DNA of 33,438 nt from an uncultured Alphaproteobacteria bacterium (GCA_902540265.1 CACBLW010000004.1:76901-110338); one strand, 5' to 3'; positions 1-8,930 are shown, counted from the first letter of the stretch. Made by a program: numbers and translations. The notes: generated from the letters alone by a model not told the origin.

Positions 1-270
1 AATTTCGTGTCTAAAATAGATATCGCAAATCAATCTGAAGATAAACCAGAGTGGATGGGTAAGCTTGATTTTTCAGGTTTAAAATTAAAGCTTATTGCCT
101 CAATAGTAGCTATTTCAAGTATTGGCTTGTTAGAAGCTTTTATTGATGTAGGTTCGAAAACATCAGAAGAAATATACTTAATGATATTCATTCATGCTGT
201 ATTTATTTTATCAGGCTTAGTTATAGCAATCATGGATTATATTAGCGGAATTACTAAACATCACCCATAA
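1..270 (+). CDS. UPF0114 / YqhA-family membrane protein, 3' part only
   Basis: The reading frame is open from base 1, so the gene starts outside the window. A GTG at position 7 is probably internal: the codons before it read Asn-Phe, and the N-F-V-S-K-I-D-I run matches what I remember of E. coli YqhA just before its last two helices. Further family signatures are KPEWMGKLD, then the hydrophobic segment LIASIVAISSIGLLEAF, then a final helix around FIHAVFILSGLVIAIMDY and a short charged tail. About 89 codons are visible of a family that is usually 160-200 residues. It is an inner-membrane protein whose function is not established. The stop lies 11 bases before the cyclase ATG, so the two may be co-transcribed. 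Confidence 0.8.
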   Translation, partial: NFVSKIDIANQSEDKPEWMGKLDFSGLKLKLIASIVAISSIGLLEAFIDVGSKTSEEIYLMIFIHAVFILSGLVIAIMDYISGITKHHP

Positions 271-281
271 TAAAATTATAA

Positions 282-1568
282 ATGAAACTGGATAAGTTTT
301 TTGATGAAAAAACTATCATAGATTTAAGTTTTTTTAATTTCTCTAATGCTGTCACAGCTGCTTATTTTGCCAATAGAAATTTAGAAGTTCTGCGAGTAAA
401 TAAAAATTTTAAAAAATTTTTTCCTATTTTAAAAACTGTCAATAATATTCCTTTTACTAGTATATTAGAACAGCTTGGAGTTGCAGATGAATATATTAAA
501 AATTTTAAACAAAAATTAGAAAAAAATGGTTTTGTTATTATCCCTAAAATAGAAATAAAAATTGATGATGAAATTAAGGTTTATTCCTTACTATCTGCAT
601 ATACTGAAAACAAAGATTTTCCTTTTTTAAATGGTATTCAAGGGCAATTTGTTGATAGAACAGATGAGTATAATCTAAGAAGGGAAAAAGAAGAATTACT
701 TGATCAAAAATTAAAAGATAGAGAATTAATTGAAGAAAAAACTAAAAGATTAGAAAATATTGCAAATAGGTTATCAAAATATCTTTCACCACAAGTATAC
801 CAGTCTATTTTTGATGAGGAAGAGTCAGGAAAAAAAACAAAAGAGAGTTATGTCAGGAAAAATTTAACCATATTTTTTTCTGATATTGTTAATTTTACTG
901 ATCTATCTGATTCATTAGAAGCAGAAAAACTTGCTTTAATCTTGAATAATTATCTTAGTGAAATGAGTTTAATTGCAATAAATTCAAATGCTACGATTGA
1001 TAAATTTATTGGTGATGCAATACTTTCCTTTCACGGTGCTCCTGAAACATTAGGAGATGAAAATGATGCAATAAATTGTATAAGTATGGCGTTGGAAATG
1101 AAAGAACGAGTTAGTGAACTACAATCTTTCTGGATTAGACAGGGTGTTAAAGATGGATTGAAAGTAAGGTATGGAATCTCTTCAGGTTTTGCGAATGTTG
1201 GTGATTTTGGATCTAGTGTAATGAGTGATTATACAGCTATAGGTTCCTCTGTAAATCTAGCGTCTAGATTACAATCCATTGCTCCTGAAAATGAAATTAT
1301 TATTTCTGATACAACTTATAATTTAGTTAAAAATCAAATTAATTGTGAAGAGTACAAAGAAATAACTCCTAAAGGTTTTGTAAGACCTGTTAAAACACAC
1401 AAGGTAATTAGTTTCAAAAATAAAAGTAATAGTAAAACAAAAAAATCATATTCGAAAAAAGGTAAACACGTGGATATTCAAATATTTGATAGTTCCGATA
1501 TGAAAGCTGCGATGAAAGAATTAAAAAAACTACAAGAAGATTTTAGAAAAGAAATTGAAGATGAATAG
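282..1568 (+). CDS. Class III adenylate cyclase with PAS-like N-terminus
   Basis: Predicted to make cAMP from ATP. Residues 1-130 look like a divergent PAS sensor module. A charged coiled coil (about 130-170, RREKEELLDQKLKDRELIEE) leads into the cyclase homology domain (about 190-380). The two metal-binding aspartates are visible (FFSDIVNFTD, D201; FIGDAILSF, D245). The adenine-selecting Lys241 (IDKFIGD) and Asp316 (SDYTAIG) are present, as are the transition-state residues Asn325 and Arg329 (SSVNLASRL). The catalytic set is therefore complete and ATP is the likely substrate. No membrane segment is seen, so it is probably cytosolic. The C-terminal tail is lysine-rich and then helical. The gene converges on an MscS channel with a cyclic-nucleotide-binding domain 11 bp away, a plausible effector of its product. 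Confidence 0.9.
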   Translation: MKLDKFFDEKTIIDLSFFNFSNAVTAAYFANRNLEVLRVNKNFKKFFPILKTVNNIPFTSILEQLGVADEYIKNFKQKLEKNGFVIIPKIEIKIDDEIKVYSLLSAYTENKDFPFLNGIQGQFVDRTDEYNLRREKEELLDQKLKDRELIEEKTKRLENIANRLSKYLSPQVYQSIFDEEESGKKTKESYVRKNLTIFFSDIVNFTDLSDSLEAEKLALILNNYLSEMSLIAINSNATIDKFIGDAILSFHGAPETLGDENDAINCISMALEMKERVSELQSFWIRQGVKDGLKVRYGISSGFANVGDFGSSVMSDYTAIGSSVNLASRLQSIAPENEIIISDTTYNLVKNQINCEEYKEITPKGFVRPVKTHKVISFKNKSNSKTKKSYSKKGKHVDIQIFDSSDMKAAMKELKKLQEDFRKEIEDE

Positions 1569-1579
1569 GGGAGGTTATT

Positions 1580-3250
1580 TTATTTCAAAAAATTTATTAT
1601 TGCATTCTTAATATCATTAACAAAATTTTTATTTTCATCTTTAGTTAATTGACTTTCATTTTTTTTCTTATCAAGTTTTAACTTTCTTTGAGCTAGAATA
1701 TTTGCAACATAATCATACACATTAGGATTTTTAGAAAAAATATCTTTTATAATATCTTTGCTAACTTTTATTACTATACAAGGAGTTTCGGCTATCACAT
1801 TAGCAGATCTTGGTTCACCAGTTAGAAGACTACCTTCACCAACAAAATCTCCAACACCAAGTTTGGCTAAAAATACTTTATCTTTACTTTCATTATCAAG
1901 GTAAACTGATACTACTCCGTCATTTATAACGTAAAGAGAATCTCCAGAATCATTTTGTTTAATAATGTAATCGTCTTTTTCAAAATGAAGTCTTTCTGCA
2001 TTTTCAGCAATTTCATCTAAATCTTCAGAATTTAAAGACATAAAAATAGGAATTTTTTGTAGGAGAACTCTATTTTTTACTGACTCATTATAAGGATTAA
2101 ATTCGCTAACCTGTCTTTTTTCAAAATCTTCTCTATTTCTATTCGTATCAAGAGCATGCAGTCCTGTATCTTCTTCAAGTTTTCCATAAAGTTTTCCAGC
2201 AGACATTTGAACTCCTGCATGTCTTAAAGTTTTATGTATTTCCATCATAACACTATCTTGCATCGAATTTTTTAAAATTCTCTTTGTGCAATCAAAAGCA
2301 ACAACAAATTCTAATCCAAATTCATTAGCTCCAATAAAACGAACCCACTGTAAATTTAATTGCTCTCTACCATCAACAGGCTTTGCTTTTTTAAGAGCAT
2401 TATAAAGTAATTTTGAAATATTTTCTGGGTCATGAGATGGGTGAAAATATAATTTATTAAAAATATGGAAACCTTCACTCATTTTTTCTTTATCTTGTTT
2501 GCTCCAATTAGTTAAAATTGAATCTGCAACGATTTCATTTGGAATGATTACTTCAGTATTCTGAAATGTTCTTATTCTTGTACTTCTCCATGTAATATTT
2601 TCTACATAACCTGTTTTATCATCAACGGTTATCCAATCATTAATAGCAAATGGTCTCTCAATATTTACAAAAATTCCTTTAATTAAATCTGATAAACTCG
2701 ACTGCAGGGAAAGAGCAATGGCAGCAAAAACTATTCCACCAGCAGCAAGTATACTTGTAAGTTCTAAATTAAAAACAAACGATAAAACTAAAAATGATGG
2801 TATTGCAAATAATAAAAACTGAAAAAGAAATGTTATAATTTCAGGTATTGTTGTTCCTGATTTGTCGTTTAATGACAATACTTCATATTTATAAAACATC
2901 ATTATGAATATTGATGGAATAAAGTATAAAGTTATCAGTAAGATTTTATCTATAAAGTTGCTTATAGATTGATTAATTAATAAAAATTCCTTTTGAATAA
3001 CTATATCATAAGAAAAATTTACCATTAGATATGATAAAATGGGAAGTATAATGATAGTAAATAATACCCGAGTAAATTTCTTTAATTTATTAAGTCGTAT
3101 AACAGAGCCAATAATGAGTAGAGAAATGAGTATATATAAAGAATTTAAAGTAACTGCATTATTATAAAATAATAGAATGGATAAGATACATAATAAGCAT
3201 ATTAAAATTATACTAATCTTAGAAAGTAGATAAAAAATGTTAATTTTCAT
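1580..3250 (-). CDS. MscS-family channel with C-terminal cyclic-nucleotide-binding domain
   Basis: A 556-residue inner-membrane channel. About five hydrophobic helices fill residues 5-160. The MscS pore helix and beta domain follow (about 165-360), recognisable from AAGGIVFAAIALSLQSSLSD, then GIFVNIERPFAINDWI and TFQNTEVIIPNEIV. A cNMP-binding domain occupies about 395-510. Its phosphate-binding cassette is intact: GEGSLLTGEPRSANV has the glutamate and arginine that hold the cyclic nucleotide. A lysine-rich tail ends the protein. The family includes bacterial cyclic-nucleotide-gated channels, so ligand gating by cAMP is a reasonable inference. The start codon lies 34 bp from the divergent potassium-channel start. 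No Shine-Dalgarno is evident. Confidence 0.9.
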   Translation of the reverse strand: MKINIFYLLSKISIILICLLCILSILLFYNNAVTLNSLYILISLLIIGSVIRLNKLKKFTRVLFTIIILPILSYLMVNFSYDIVIQKEFLLINQSISNFIDKILLITLYFIPSIFIMMFYKYEVLSLNDKSGTTIPEIITFLFQFLLFAIPSFLVLSFVFNLELTSILAAGGIVFAAIALSLQSSLSDLIKGIFVNIERPFAINDWITVDDKTGYVENITWRSTRIRTFQNTEVIIPNEIVADSILTNWSKQDKEKMSEGFHIFNKLYFHPSHDPENISKLLYNALKKAKPVDGREQLNLQWVRFIGANEFGLEFVVAFDCTKRILKNSMQDSVMMEIHKTLRHAGVQMSAGKLYGKLEEDTGLHALDTNRNREDFEKRQVSEFNPYNESVKNRVLLQKIPIFMSLNSEDLDEIAENAERLHFEKDDYIIKQNDSGDSLYVINDGVVSVYLDNESKDKVFLAKLGVGDFVGEGSLLTGEPRSANVIAETPCIVIKVSKDIIKDIFSKNPNVYDYVANILAQRKLKLDKKKNESQLTKDENKNFVNDIKNAIINFLK

Positions 3251-3284
3251 TTTGTAATTTTTACTATAAAGAATTTATATAAAA

Positions 3285-4025
3285 ATGAATTCATTTTCAA
3301 AGTATTTATTTGAACACTTACATTTTGGTCTTGAAGAGAAGGATTTTACATTAATTGAAAAAATTATATTCTTTCTCATTATATTGAACTGTGTTTTTGT
3401 TGTTATTGAGTCAGAAAAACTGATTTATGATCAATACTCGCAACTCTTTGACTCAGCAAAACTTTTTTTTGGTATAGTATTTTTAATTGAGTATATTTGT
3501 AGATTAATAGCTGTTGATCAAATAGATAAATTCAAAGGACTTAATGGAAAAATAAAATATATTTTTACTCTCCCTGCTTTAATTGATGCAATTGCACTTA
3601 TCCCATTATTTTTAATAGGAATAAATGAAGGTTTTTTAGTAAGATTATTAAGAGCTATAAGAATATTTAGTATTTTAAGATTTGGACGTTTTAGTGAGTC
3701 AGTAAATTTTATTTTACATGCAATATACGACAGAAGACATGAATTAATATTTTCATTATTAATTACTCTAAGCCTTATGCTATTATCTGCTACTTTACTT
3801 TATGTTGTCGAGGGAGATTTGCAACCAGAAGCTTTTGGATCAATCCCGAGAGCTTTATGGGTAAGTTCTGCAGCTTTACTATCAACAGGTTATGGTGATT
3901 ATACACCTATTACATTTTTAGGTAGATTTGCTGCAGTATGCACTGCATTGTTTGGAATTGGAGCTGTTGCTTTACCAGCCGGTATATTAGCAAGTGCTTT
4001 TTCAGATAGAAAAAATAAAGATTAA
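3285..4025 (+). CDS. Kv-like voltage-gated potassium channel
   Basis: A six-helix ion-transport family protein of 246 residues. S1 to S3 lie at about 25-45, 58-77 and 90-112. An S4-like voltage sensor follows with regularly spaced arginines (FLVRLLRAIRIFSILRFGRF, about 117-136). S5 is at about 152-175. The pore loop carries the potassium selectivity filter STGYGDYTP at about residue 201, and S6 ends in LPAGILASAF. It should conduct K+ across the inner membrane. There is no large cytoplasmic C-terminal domain, unlike the neighbouring MscS protein. Its stop overlaps the stop of the convergent TPR-cyclase gene by 4 bases (the TTAATTAA sequence). Confidence 0.92.
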   Translation: MNSFSKYLFEHLHFGLEEKDFTLIEKIIFFLIILNCVFVVIESEKLIYDQYSQLFDSAKLFFGIVFLIEYICRLIAVDQIDKFKGLNGKIKYIFTLPALIDAIALIPLFLIGINEGFLVRLLRAIRIFSILRFGRFSESVNFILHAIYDRRHELIFSLLITLSLMLLSATLLYVVEGDLQPEAFGSIPRALWVSSAALLSTGYGDYTPITFLGRFAAVCTALFGIGAVALPAGILASAFSDRKNKD

Positions 4026-5836
4026 TTAATAACTTGATTTGTAAAATTTTCTAAATTTTTATTCATTTCTTCATCTGGTAGATGAAAACCTTTAATTGTT
4101 TCTTTCCAATCTAGTTTTGAATAATCATCATATTTGTTAACAAAATATTCATTTTCTTTTAAATTAATTTCATTATTCTTTTCTTTTAATGAAAATAAAA
4201 GGAATATCCAAGATCGTGGTTCCAACTCTTTAATTTTTTGAGCTTGGGTTATGCAAACATCATAATCCTTTTTACAAAAATAACCTAATACAAGATCTCT
4301 ATATCTGTTATCTGATGTTTTTTGACCAGCAGGTATAGGATCTAATTCAAGCGCTTTGTGAAGTAATTCTAAGCCTTGATCAATTTTTTTATTTCTTACT
4401 AATATTTCACCGTAAACTGCAAGTACTCTTGGATCATTTGGATTCATAGAGTAGGCAATCTTTCCATGTTCTTCTGATTCTTCATATTTTTTTTGCATTA
4501 AGGAAATAGCAGAGCTAATTCTTCTCACTTCATAATCGTTCTCATCATGCTCTAAACTTTTCTCAATATGATGAAAAATCATTTTCATCATTTTATCATT
4601 ATCTTCATAATATTGTTTACCTAGGCCACCACCAATTGTACAAGCTTTAAGTGAGTGCGCTCTTGCATTCGTTTCATCTTGTTCTAGAGCTTTATCAAAG
4701 TGATATAGAGCCTTATCATTATGTTCTTTTGCTGATGATTGTCTAAGCCAGTGATATCTTCCAATAACTAAATTTTCATAAGAATTTAAATTTTCCGTGG
4801 GTTTTCTTTTAATATTTTGTAAATTTGTAATTTCTATATTACCTAATAATTCTTTTGATATTTTTTGGACAATTTCATCTTGAATATCAAAAATATCCTC
4901 AAGAACTCTATCATATCGATCCCCCCATATAATGGAACCATCTTTTGCATTAGTTAAATCTACCGCTACTCTTAATCTATTACCAGCTGATCTAATATTT
5001 CCACCAACTAAAAAATCTATTTTATGTTTTTTCGCAAATGTAAGTGCATCTTCATTACTTTTATCATGATCGTCACATGTCTTTTTTGATACAACATCAA
5101 ATTCTTTCATTCTGGAAAACTCTATAATTAAATCACCTGTAATAGCTTCTACCAAAAATTCACTGTCATCATTTTTGCTAACATTCTTAAATGTGAGTAT
5201 AGCTATTTTCGGTTGAGAAGAATTTCGTGAAATAATTACATTATCATCTTGTTTATTATTTTCATCTTCATTCTTCTCTTCATTAACTGCTTCAGAGAAG
5301 AAATCATCTTCATCAATTTTTAAACCTTTTACTTTGAAAACCTCGAATTCATCACTTATATTTTTTAGTTTTCTTGTACCATCAGCTTCTATTGAATAAT
5401 CAATTCTTTTATCAACCTGATCTTTGACAATTTTTGACACGAGGATTTTACCTGGCTCACTTTGACTTTCTAGTCTTGCAGCAACATTGACACCTGAACC
5501 CATTATATTATTATTTTCTACAATCACATCATCAACATGAATACCAACTCTCCAGCTTAATTGTAGCTTAGTTAAAGAATGTTCATTTCTTTCATATAAT
5601 TTATCCTGAAATTTAATTGCAGCTTTAACGCATTGTACAGGACTAGAGAATTCAGCAACAACAGAATCACCAGCAGTTGAAAAAATTTTACCGCCAAATT
5701 CAGCAATAACTTCATCAATTATTTTTCTGCAATCATTAAGATTAGTGAGTGTAAGCTCTTCGTTCTCCTCCATATGTTTACTAAAATTAACACAATCGGT
5801 AGCAAGAATAGTTGCTAATTTTCTTTCAGAATTCAT
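4022..5836 (-). CDS. Class III nucleotide cyclase with TolB-like and TPR domains
   Basis: I start at the ATG at 5836 (MNSERKLATILATDCVNFSK) because this family usually begins just before the first catalytic strand. An upstream ATG at 5896 would add 20 residues. The cyclase domain covers about residues 5-165. Metal aspartates are in TDCVNFS and TAGDSVVAEF, and SGVNVAARL supplies the Asn and Arg. The lysine that normally selects adenine appears replaced (KIFSTAGD has Ser at the usual Lys position), a pattern I associate with TPR-type cyclases, so the product is less certain than for the cyclase at 282. An acidic linker follows, then a TolB/CadC-like alpha-beta domain (about 205-340), then TPR-like helices to about 580. 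It probably integrates protein-protein signals in the cytosol. Confidence 0.85.
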   Translation of the reverse strand: MNSERKLATILATDCVNFSKHMEENEELTLTNLNDCRKIIDEVIAEFGGKIFSTAGDSVVAEFSSPVQCVKAAIKFQDKLYERNEHSLTKLQLSWRVGIHVDDVIVENNNIMGSGVNVAARLESQSEPGKILVSKIVKDQVDKRIDYSIEADGTRKLKNISDEFEVFKVKGLKIDEDDFFSEAVNEEKNEDENNKQDDNVIISRNSSQPKIAILTFKNVSKNDDSEFLVEAITGDLIIEFSRMKEFDVVSKKTCDDHDKSNEDALTFAKKHKIDFLVGGNIRSAGNRLRVAVDLTNAKDGSIIWGDRYDRVLEDIFDIQDEIVQKISKELLGNIEITNLQNIKRKPTENLNSYENLVIGRYHWLRQSSAKEHNDKALYHFDKALEQDETNARAHSLKACTIGGGLGKQYYEDNDKMMKMIFHHIEKSLEHDENDYEVRRISSAISLMQKKYEESEEHGKIAYSMNPNDPRVLAVYGEILVRNKKIDQGLELLHKALELDPIPAGQKTSDNRYRDLVLGYFCKKDYDVCITQAQKIKELEPRSWIFLLFSLKEKNNEINLKENEYFVNKYDDYSKLDWKETIKGFHLPDEEMNKNLENFTNQVIN

Positions 5837-5947
5837 ATATTTTTTTTTAACTAAATTTTTTTTAAAATACCAGCCAAATATCGTAACTATTGTCACAGAA
5901 TCTTAAAAAACAAATGTATATATAAATGATTTTTATAGGAGGCTTTT

Positions 5948-6364
5948 ATGGTTGAAAGTTTTAATGGTATTTTTTATTTGATTTTATACATAATTAATAT
6001 TGCGTTAGCTGGTTATTATTCATTTACATTTTTATTTAATAAAGAAAAAGAATTTGCAAAATATAATACTGATTCAAGTGCTGCACCTGCAGCAAATTTT
6101 GGAATTTTTTGGGTTACTGCTTTTTTCTTTGTTGGTCTTTATATTTTATTTACTGGACCCGAAGGCACTTGGCCTTTCTTTATAATTAATGTTATTGTCT
6201 TTGCTATGGCAACTGTCTACAATTTTTGTTTTCATTTTAAAATTGCTTTCCTTTTTGGAAGGGATAAGGTTAATTCGACAATAGAACAGCCAATTGTATC
6301 AGCAGTAGTTCTAGTATTAAACTTAATTATAATTTATGGTTTATCAGATAAAATTTATCTATAA
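5948..6364 (+). CDS. Small four-helix membrane protein, paralogue 1
   Basis: I do not recognise the family. The 138 residues contain about four hydrophobic helices (about 8-27, 50-68, 75-97, 115-135). A strong Shine-Dalgarno (AGGAGG, 6 bases upstream of the ATG) supports the start. It shares a MVExFxG opening, helix spacing and the ending IIYGLSDKIYL with the next gene (LIYSLSDVIYM), so the two form a tandem duplication. Only 20 bp separate them and they are probably one transcript. Function unknown. Confidence 0.75.
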   Translation: MVESFNGIFYLILYIINIALAGYYSFTFLFNKEKEFAKYNTDSSAAPAANFGIFWVTAFFFVGLYILFTGPEGTWPFFIINVIVFAMATVYNFCFHFKIAFLFGRDKVNSTIEQPIVSAVVLVLNLIIIYGLSDKIYL

Positions 6365-6384
6365 TAATTTTAAAAGGAGTAATT

Positions 6385-6795
6385 ATGGTTGAAAATTTTG
6401 GAGGTACTTTAAATCTAATTTTATTTTTAATTAATTTATTAGGTGTAACTTACTATGGTTTCCTGACTGTATTTTCTCCAAATTCACTTGTTACAAGATA
6501 TGATTTAGGAGAAAAAGCCTTACCAATTGTAAGAGTAATAGGAACATTTATTGTACCAATAGTAATAATTGGAATTTGGATATTATTTAGAGAAAATGGA
6601 CCTCAATCTTGCTGGATATATTTTGTGTACGGGTTTTTACTATCTTTGGCTCAAGTTATTTTAAGTTGGGCCCAAAGATTAAAATTTATAGACCCAGACG
6701 CAAAAAGTGATGTTGCTGATGAAGTAATAGGTCATGTTTTCTTATTTATCGCAATATACCTTATATATAGTTTGTCAGATGTAATTTATATGTAA
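6385..6795 (+). CDS. Small four-helix membrane protein, paralogue 2
   Basis: Second copy of the tandem pair: 136 residues with about four hydrophobic helices and a good Shine-Dalgarno (AAAGGAG) before the ATG. It has the same MVExFxG opening and LSDxIYx ending as the upstream gene, but the middle is clearly diverged, so the duplication is old. A strong bidirectional terminator follows at once. Function unknown. Confidence 0.75.
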   Translation: MVENFGGTLNLILFLINLLGVTYYGFLTVFSPNSLVTRYDLGEKALPIVRVIGTFIVPIVIIGIWILFRENGPQSCWIYFVYGFLLSLAQVILSWAQRLKFIDPDAKSDVADEVIGHVFLFIAIYLIYSLSDVIYM

Positions 6796-6798
6796 TTT

Positions 6799-6824
6799 AA
6801 AGCTGGGAATTAAATCCCAGCTTT
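6799..6824. terminator. Bidirectional rho-independent terminator
   Basis: Perfect 10-bp stem AAAGCTGGGA / TCCCAGCTTT with a 6-base loop (ATTAAA). T-rich sequence follows on the plus strand and the mirrored A tract serves the minus strand. It lies between convergent genes ending at 6795 (+) and 6827 (-), so it can stop both. Confidence 0.9.
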
Positions 6825-6826
6825 TA

Positions 6827-7366
6827 TCAACTTAAAGAAAATTCTTTTACTTTATTAAATGCAAAATGATCCGCAGCATGTTTTTTTGCATATAAAACTT
6901 CTTCTACGATACCTTTTTCATTAATCATTATATCTGTTACTGCAGTATTAAAATATCCTCCAAGAGGAATAGGCATGAATCCTCTTATTAATGCTGGAAA
7001 GATTGCAAATGTTTTATAAATTCCTGCTAAAAATAATTTAAACCAACTACGTTCTATAGAATATTTTTGAAAATATTTAAATTCTTCATCAGCTAAAACT
7101 GTAAATGGAATAGGGCCGTGCTTCTTCATATTTGATTTCAAAAGCTTAACATTTGAATGAAAAATTCCTACGTGGGTGAAATTTGGACCAAATTCATTAA
7201 ATCTTTTATTAAACTCCAGTAGTCTTAAATTACAAAAAGTGCATCCAGCAACTCTGTAAAAAGTTAATAAAACTTTTTTTCCTTTAGTATCTGATAAATT
7301 AAATTGATTACCATCATGTCGGGGTAGAGTAATTTCTTCTAATTTATCTCCTTTTTTTATTTTCAT
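6827..7366 (-). CDS. Peroxiredoxin-like (AhpC/TSA-type) thioredoxin-fold protein
   Basis: A 179-residue thioredoxin-fold protein. The opening (IKKGDKLEEITLPRHDGNQF) and the strand VLLTFYRVAGCTFC are typical of peroxiredoxin-like AhpC/TSA relatives. The redox site is C42-T-F-C45, a CxxC pair rather than the single peroxidatic cysteine of a classical 2-Cys peroxiredoxin. I therefore expect a thiol peroxidase or disulfide reductase in the cytosol. A hydrophobic insertion (about 105-130, KLFLAGIYKTFAIFPALI) is longer than in standard AhpC. The gene is divergent from the membrane protein at 7413, 46 bp away. Confidence 0.8.
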   Translation of the reverse strand: MKIKKGDKLEEITLPRHDGNQFNLSDTKGKKVLLTFYRVAGCTFCNLRLLEFNKRFNEFGPNFTHVGIFHSNVKLLKSNMKKHGPIPFTVLADEEFKYFQKYSIERSWFKLFLAGIYKTFAIFPALIRGFMPIPLGGYFNTAVTDIMINEKGIVEEVLYAKKHAADHFAFNKVKEFSLS

Positions 7367-7412
7367 ACTTAATCATAATACTATAAAAATAATATGTTAA
7401 TATTAAATTTTA

Positions 7413-7838
7413 ATGACAATAATAATTCTACTAAAATTCATACATTACCTTGCAATAGTTTTTTCAGGCGGTGTTTTAGTTGGTGGTGGAGTGATTCAAT
7501 CTGTTTATGCTAAAGCAAATCAGATACCTGATTTAACTACAGCAAAGATATTGAAGTTACTTGGCTATATTGGTCTTATATCTTTAATTGTTTTATGGAT
7601 ATCTGGAATTGTACTATCAATTAATCTTTATGGCGGTTTTATAATTAATAGTGCATTTACAATTAAAATAATTGCAGCAGGTTTTCTTTTAGGTCTATCC
7701 GCTTTTGTAAATTTTCATGTTTTTAATTCTTCTAAAAATAATTTACCACCAAATAAAACTATAATGAAAATAGCTACGATGAGCGGAAGAGGGCTATTAG
7801 TAGTAATTTTAATTGCAGCAGCAATTGCATTTTATTAA
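7413..7838 (+). CDS. Four-helix integral membrane protein (CopD/DUF2269-like)
   Basis: A 141-residue protein with four predicted helices (about 5-28, 47-70, 79-102, 120-140). The first carries FIHYLAIVFSGGVLVGGGV and a conserved-looking histidine. This layout resembles small CopD/DUF2269-like membrane proteins, but I cannot assign it firmly. It is the last chromosome-like gene before the integrase, whose stop lies one base after its own. Confidence 0.6.
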   Translation: MTIIILLKFIHYLAIVFSGGVLVGGGVIQSVYAKANQIPDLTTAKILKLLGYIGLISLIVLWISGIVLSINLYGGFIINSAFTIKIIAAGFLLGLSAFVNFHVFNSSKNNLPPNKTIMKIATMSGRGLLVVILIAAAIAFY

Positions 7839-7839
7839 T

Positions 7840-8898
7840 TTATAATTTTTTTGCTGCACTTGTTTCTTTAATATTTGTTAGCTTTGTATATCTATCTATC
7901 ATTTGTGTTGTCTTATGACCGCTTTGAGCCATAATTTCATGAGTGGGTACTCCATTCATTCTAGCCTGAGTAATTGAACCTATTCTTAGGCTATGACCAG
8001 AAATTTTATCACAATTTTCTATGCCTGCTTCCTCAGCTCTTTTTTTTAAAATTAAAACAAAACTTGTGTCAGTCAAACTTACTTTTTGATTTTTATTATT
8101 AAGAATATATTTTTCTATATTGTTAGCTTTATTAATTTTATAAAAGAGGGGGCCTGAATCAATTAATGCTACCTCTAACCAATTCTTTAACGCGGATACA
8201 GGACAATAAGGGGAGTTATTTTTAGGTAAATAGATCATTCTACCTTCACCTTTTTGATCAGTTTTAGAAAAAGGAATTAAAACCTGAACTCCATCATCTT
8301 CAAAATTTAAATGCTCATATCTCATGCCTAACAACTCTGATCTTCTGCAAAAACTATAAAAACCAATTAATATTAGAGCTTTATCCCTTATGTTTCTGAA
8401 GTCATCATTATCATCTGGAATTTTATTAATTATTTTTTCAATATCTGCTTTCAAAAGCTCTTTTGCTTGGCCAGATTTGTTATTTTTTTCATCTCTTACA
8501 ATTGCACTTATCGTTTCTGAGATGTTTGGATTTTTTCTATCAAACTGAAAACCATTAACTCTATATTTATAAGTTATAGAAGCTAAAATTCTTTGTATTG
8601 TTGACGCTTTATAGGCAGATGAAGAGTAGGGGTTATTATTTAATTTTTCCCTTCCAGGAATATTGCTTGTGCCCTTTAATATTTTTGCTTCTGGATCTTC
8701 ATGAAGCCAATCCATATAATTAGCAGTTAATGCATATGCACTTTCTAAATCATCTACATCTAATGGACTGCAATTGTACTTATTTTTGCAATAGTCGATA
8801 AATTTAAGCCAATCTCCATTGTATTTATCCTGTGTATTTTTTGCCTTAGATTTTTCCTTTAATTTACTTACGTTATCATTTAGTGATATTTTAACCAT
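7840..8898 (-). CDS. Tyrosine recombinase / integrase
   Basis: A 352-residue site-specific recombinase of the phage-integrase family. Residues 1-130 form the SAM-like core-binding domain (NTQDKYNGDWLKFIDYC). The catalytic domain covers about 145-350. All expected active-site residues are visible: R185 (FCRRSELLGM), K212 (FSKTDQ), H302 and R305 (GHSLRIGS), H328 (QSGHKT) and nucleophile Y337 (IDRYTKL). It is therefore likely functional. It is transcribed leftward, out of the putative island. A perfect dyad lies 8 bases upstream of its ATG. It could integrate the island or be an ordinary chromosomal recombinase; the neighbouring defence cargo favours the first. Confidence 0.9.
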   Translation of the reverse strand: MVKISLNDNVSKLKEKSKAKNTQDKYNGDWLKFIDYCKNKYNCSPLDVDDLESAYALTANYMDWLHEDPEAKILKGTSNIPGREKLNNNPYSSSAYKASTIQRILASITYKYRVNGFQFDRKNPNISETISAIVRDEKNNKSGQAKELLKADIEKIINKIPDDNDDFRNIRDKALILIGFYSFCRRSELLGMRYEHLNFEDDGVQVLIPFSKTDQKGEGRMIYLPKNNSPYCPVSALKNWLEVALIDSGPLFYKINKANNIEKYILNNKNQKVSLTDTSFVLILKKRAEEAGIENCDKISGHSLRIGSITQARMNGVPTHEIMAQSGHKTTQMIDRYTKLTNIKETSAAKKL

Positions 8899-8906
8899 AT
8901 TATATA

Positions 8907-8930
8907 TTACGATAATTACAGTTATCGTAA
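8907..8930. promoter_or_regulatory. 24-bp dyad upstream of the integrase
   Basis: TTACGATAA, a six-base spacer (TTACAG), then TTATCGTAA: a perfect 9-bp inverted repeat in an AT-rich divergent promoter region between integrase and cobB. The position fits an operator for integrase control or a recombinase-binding arm. No second copy was noticed in the window. Confidence 0.5.
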
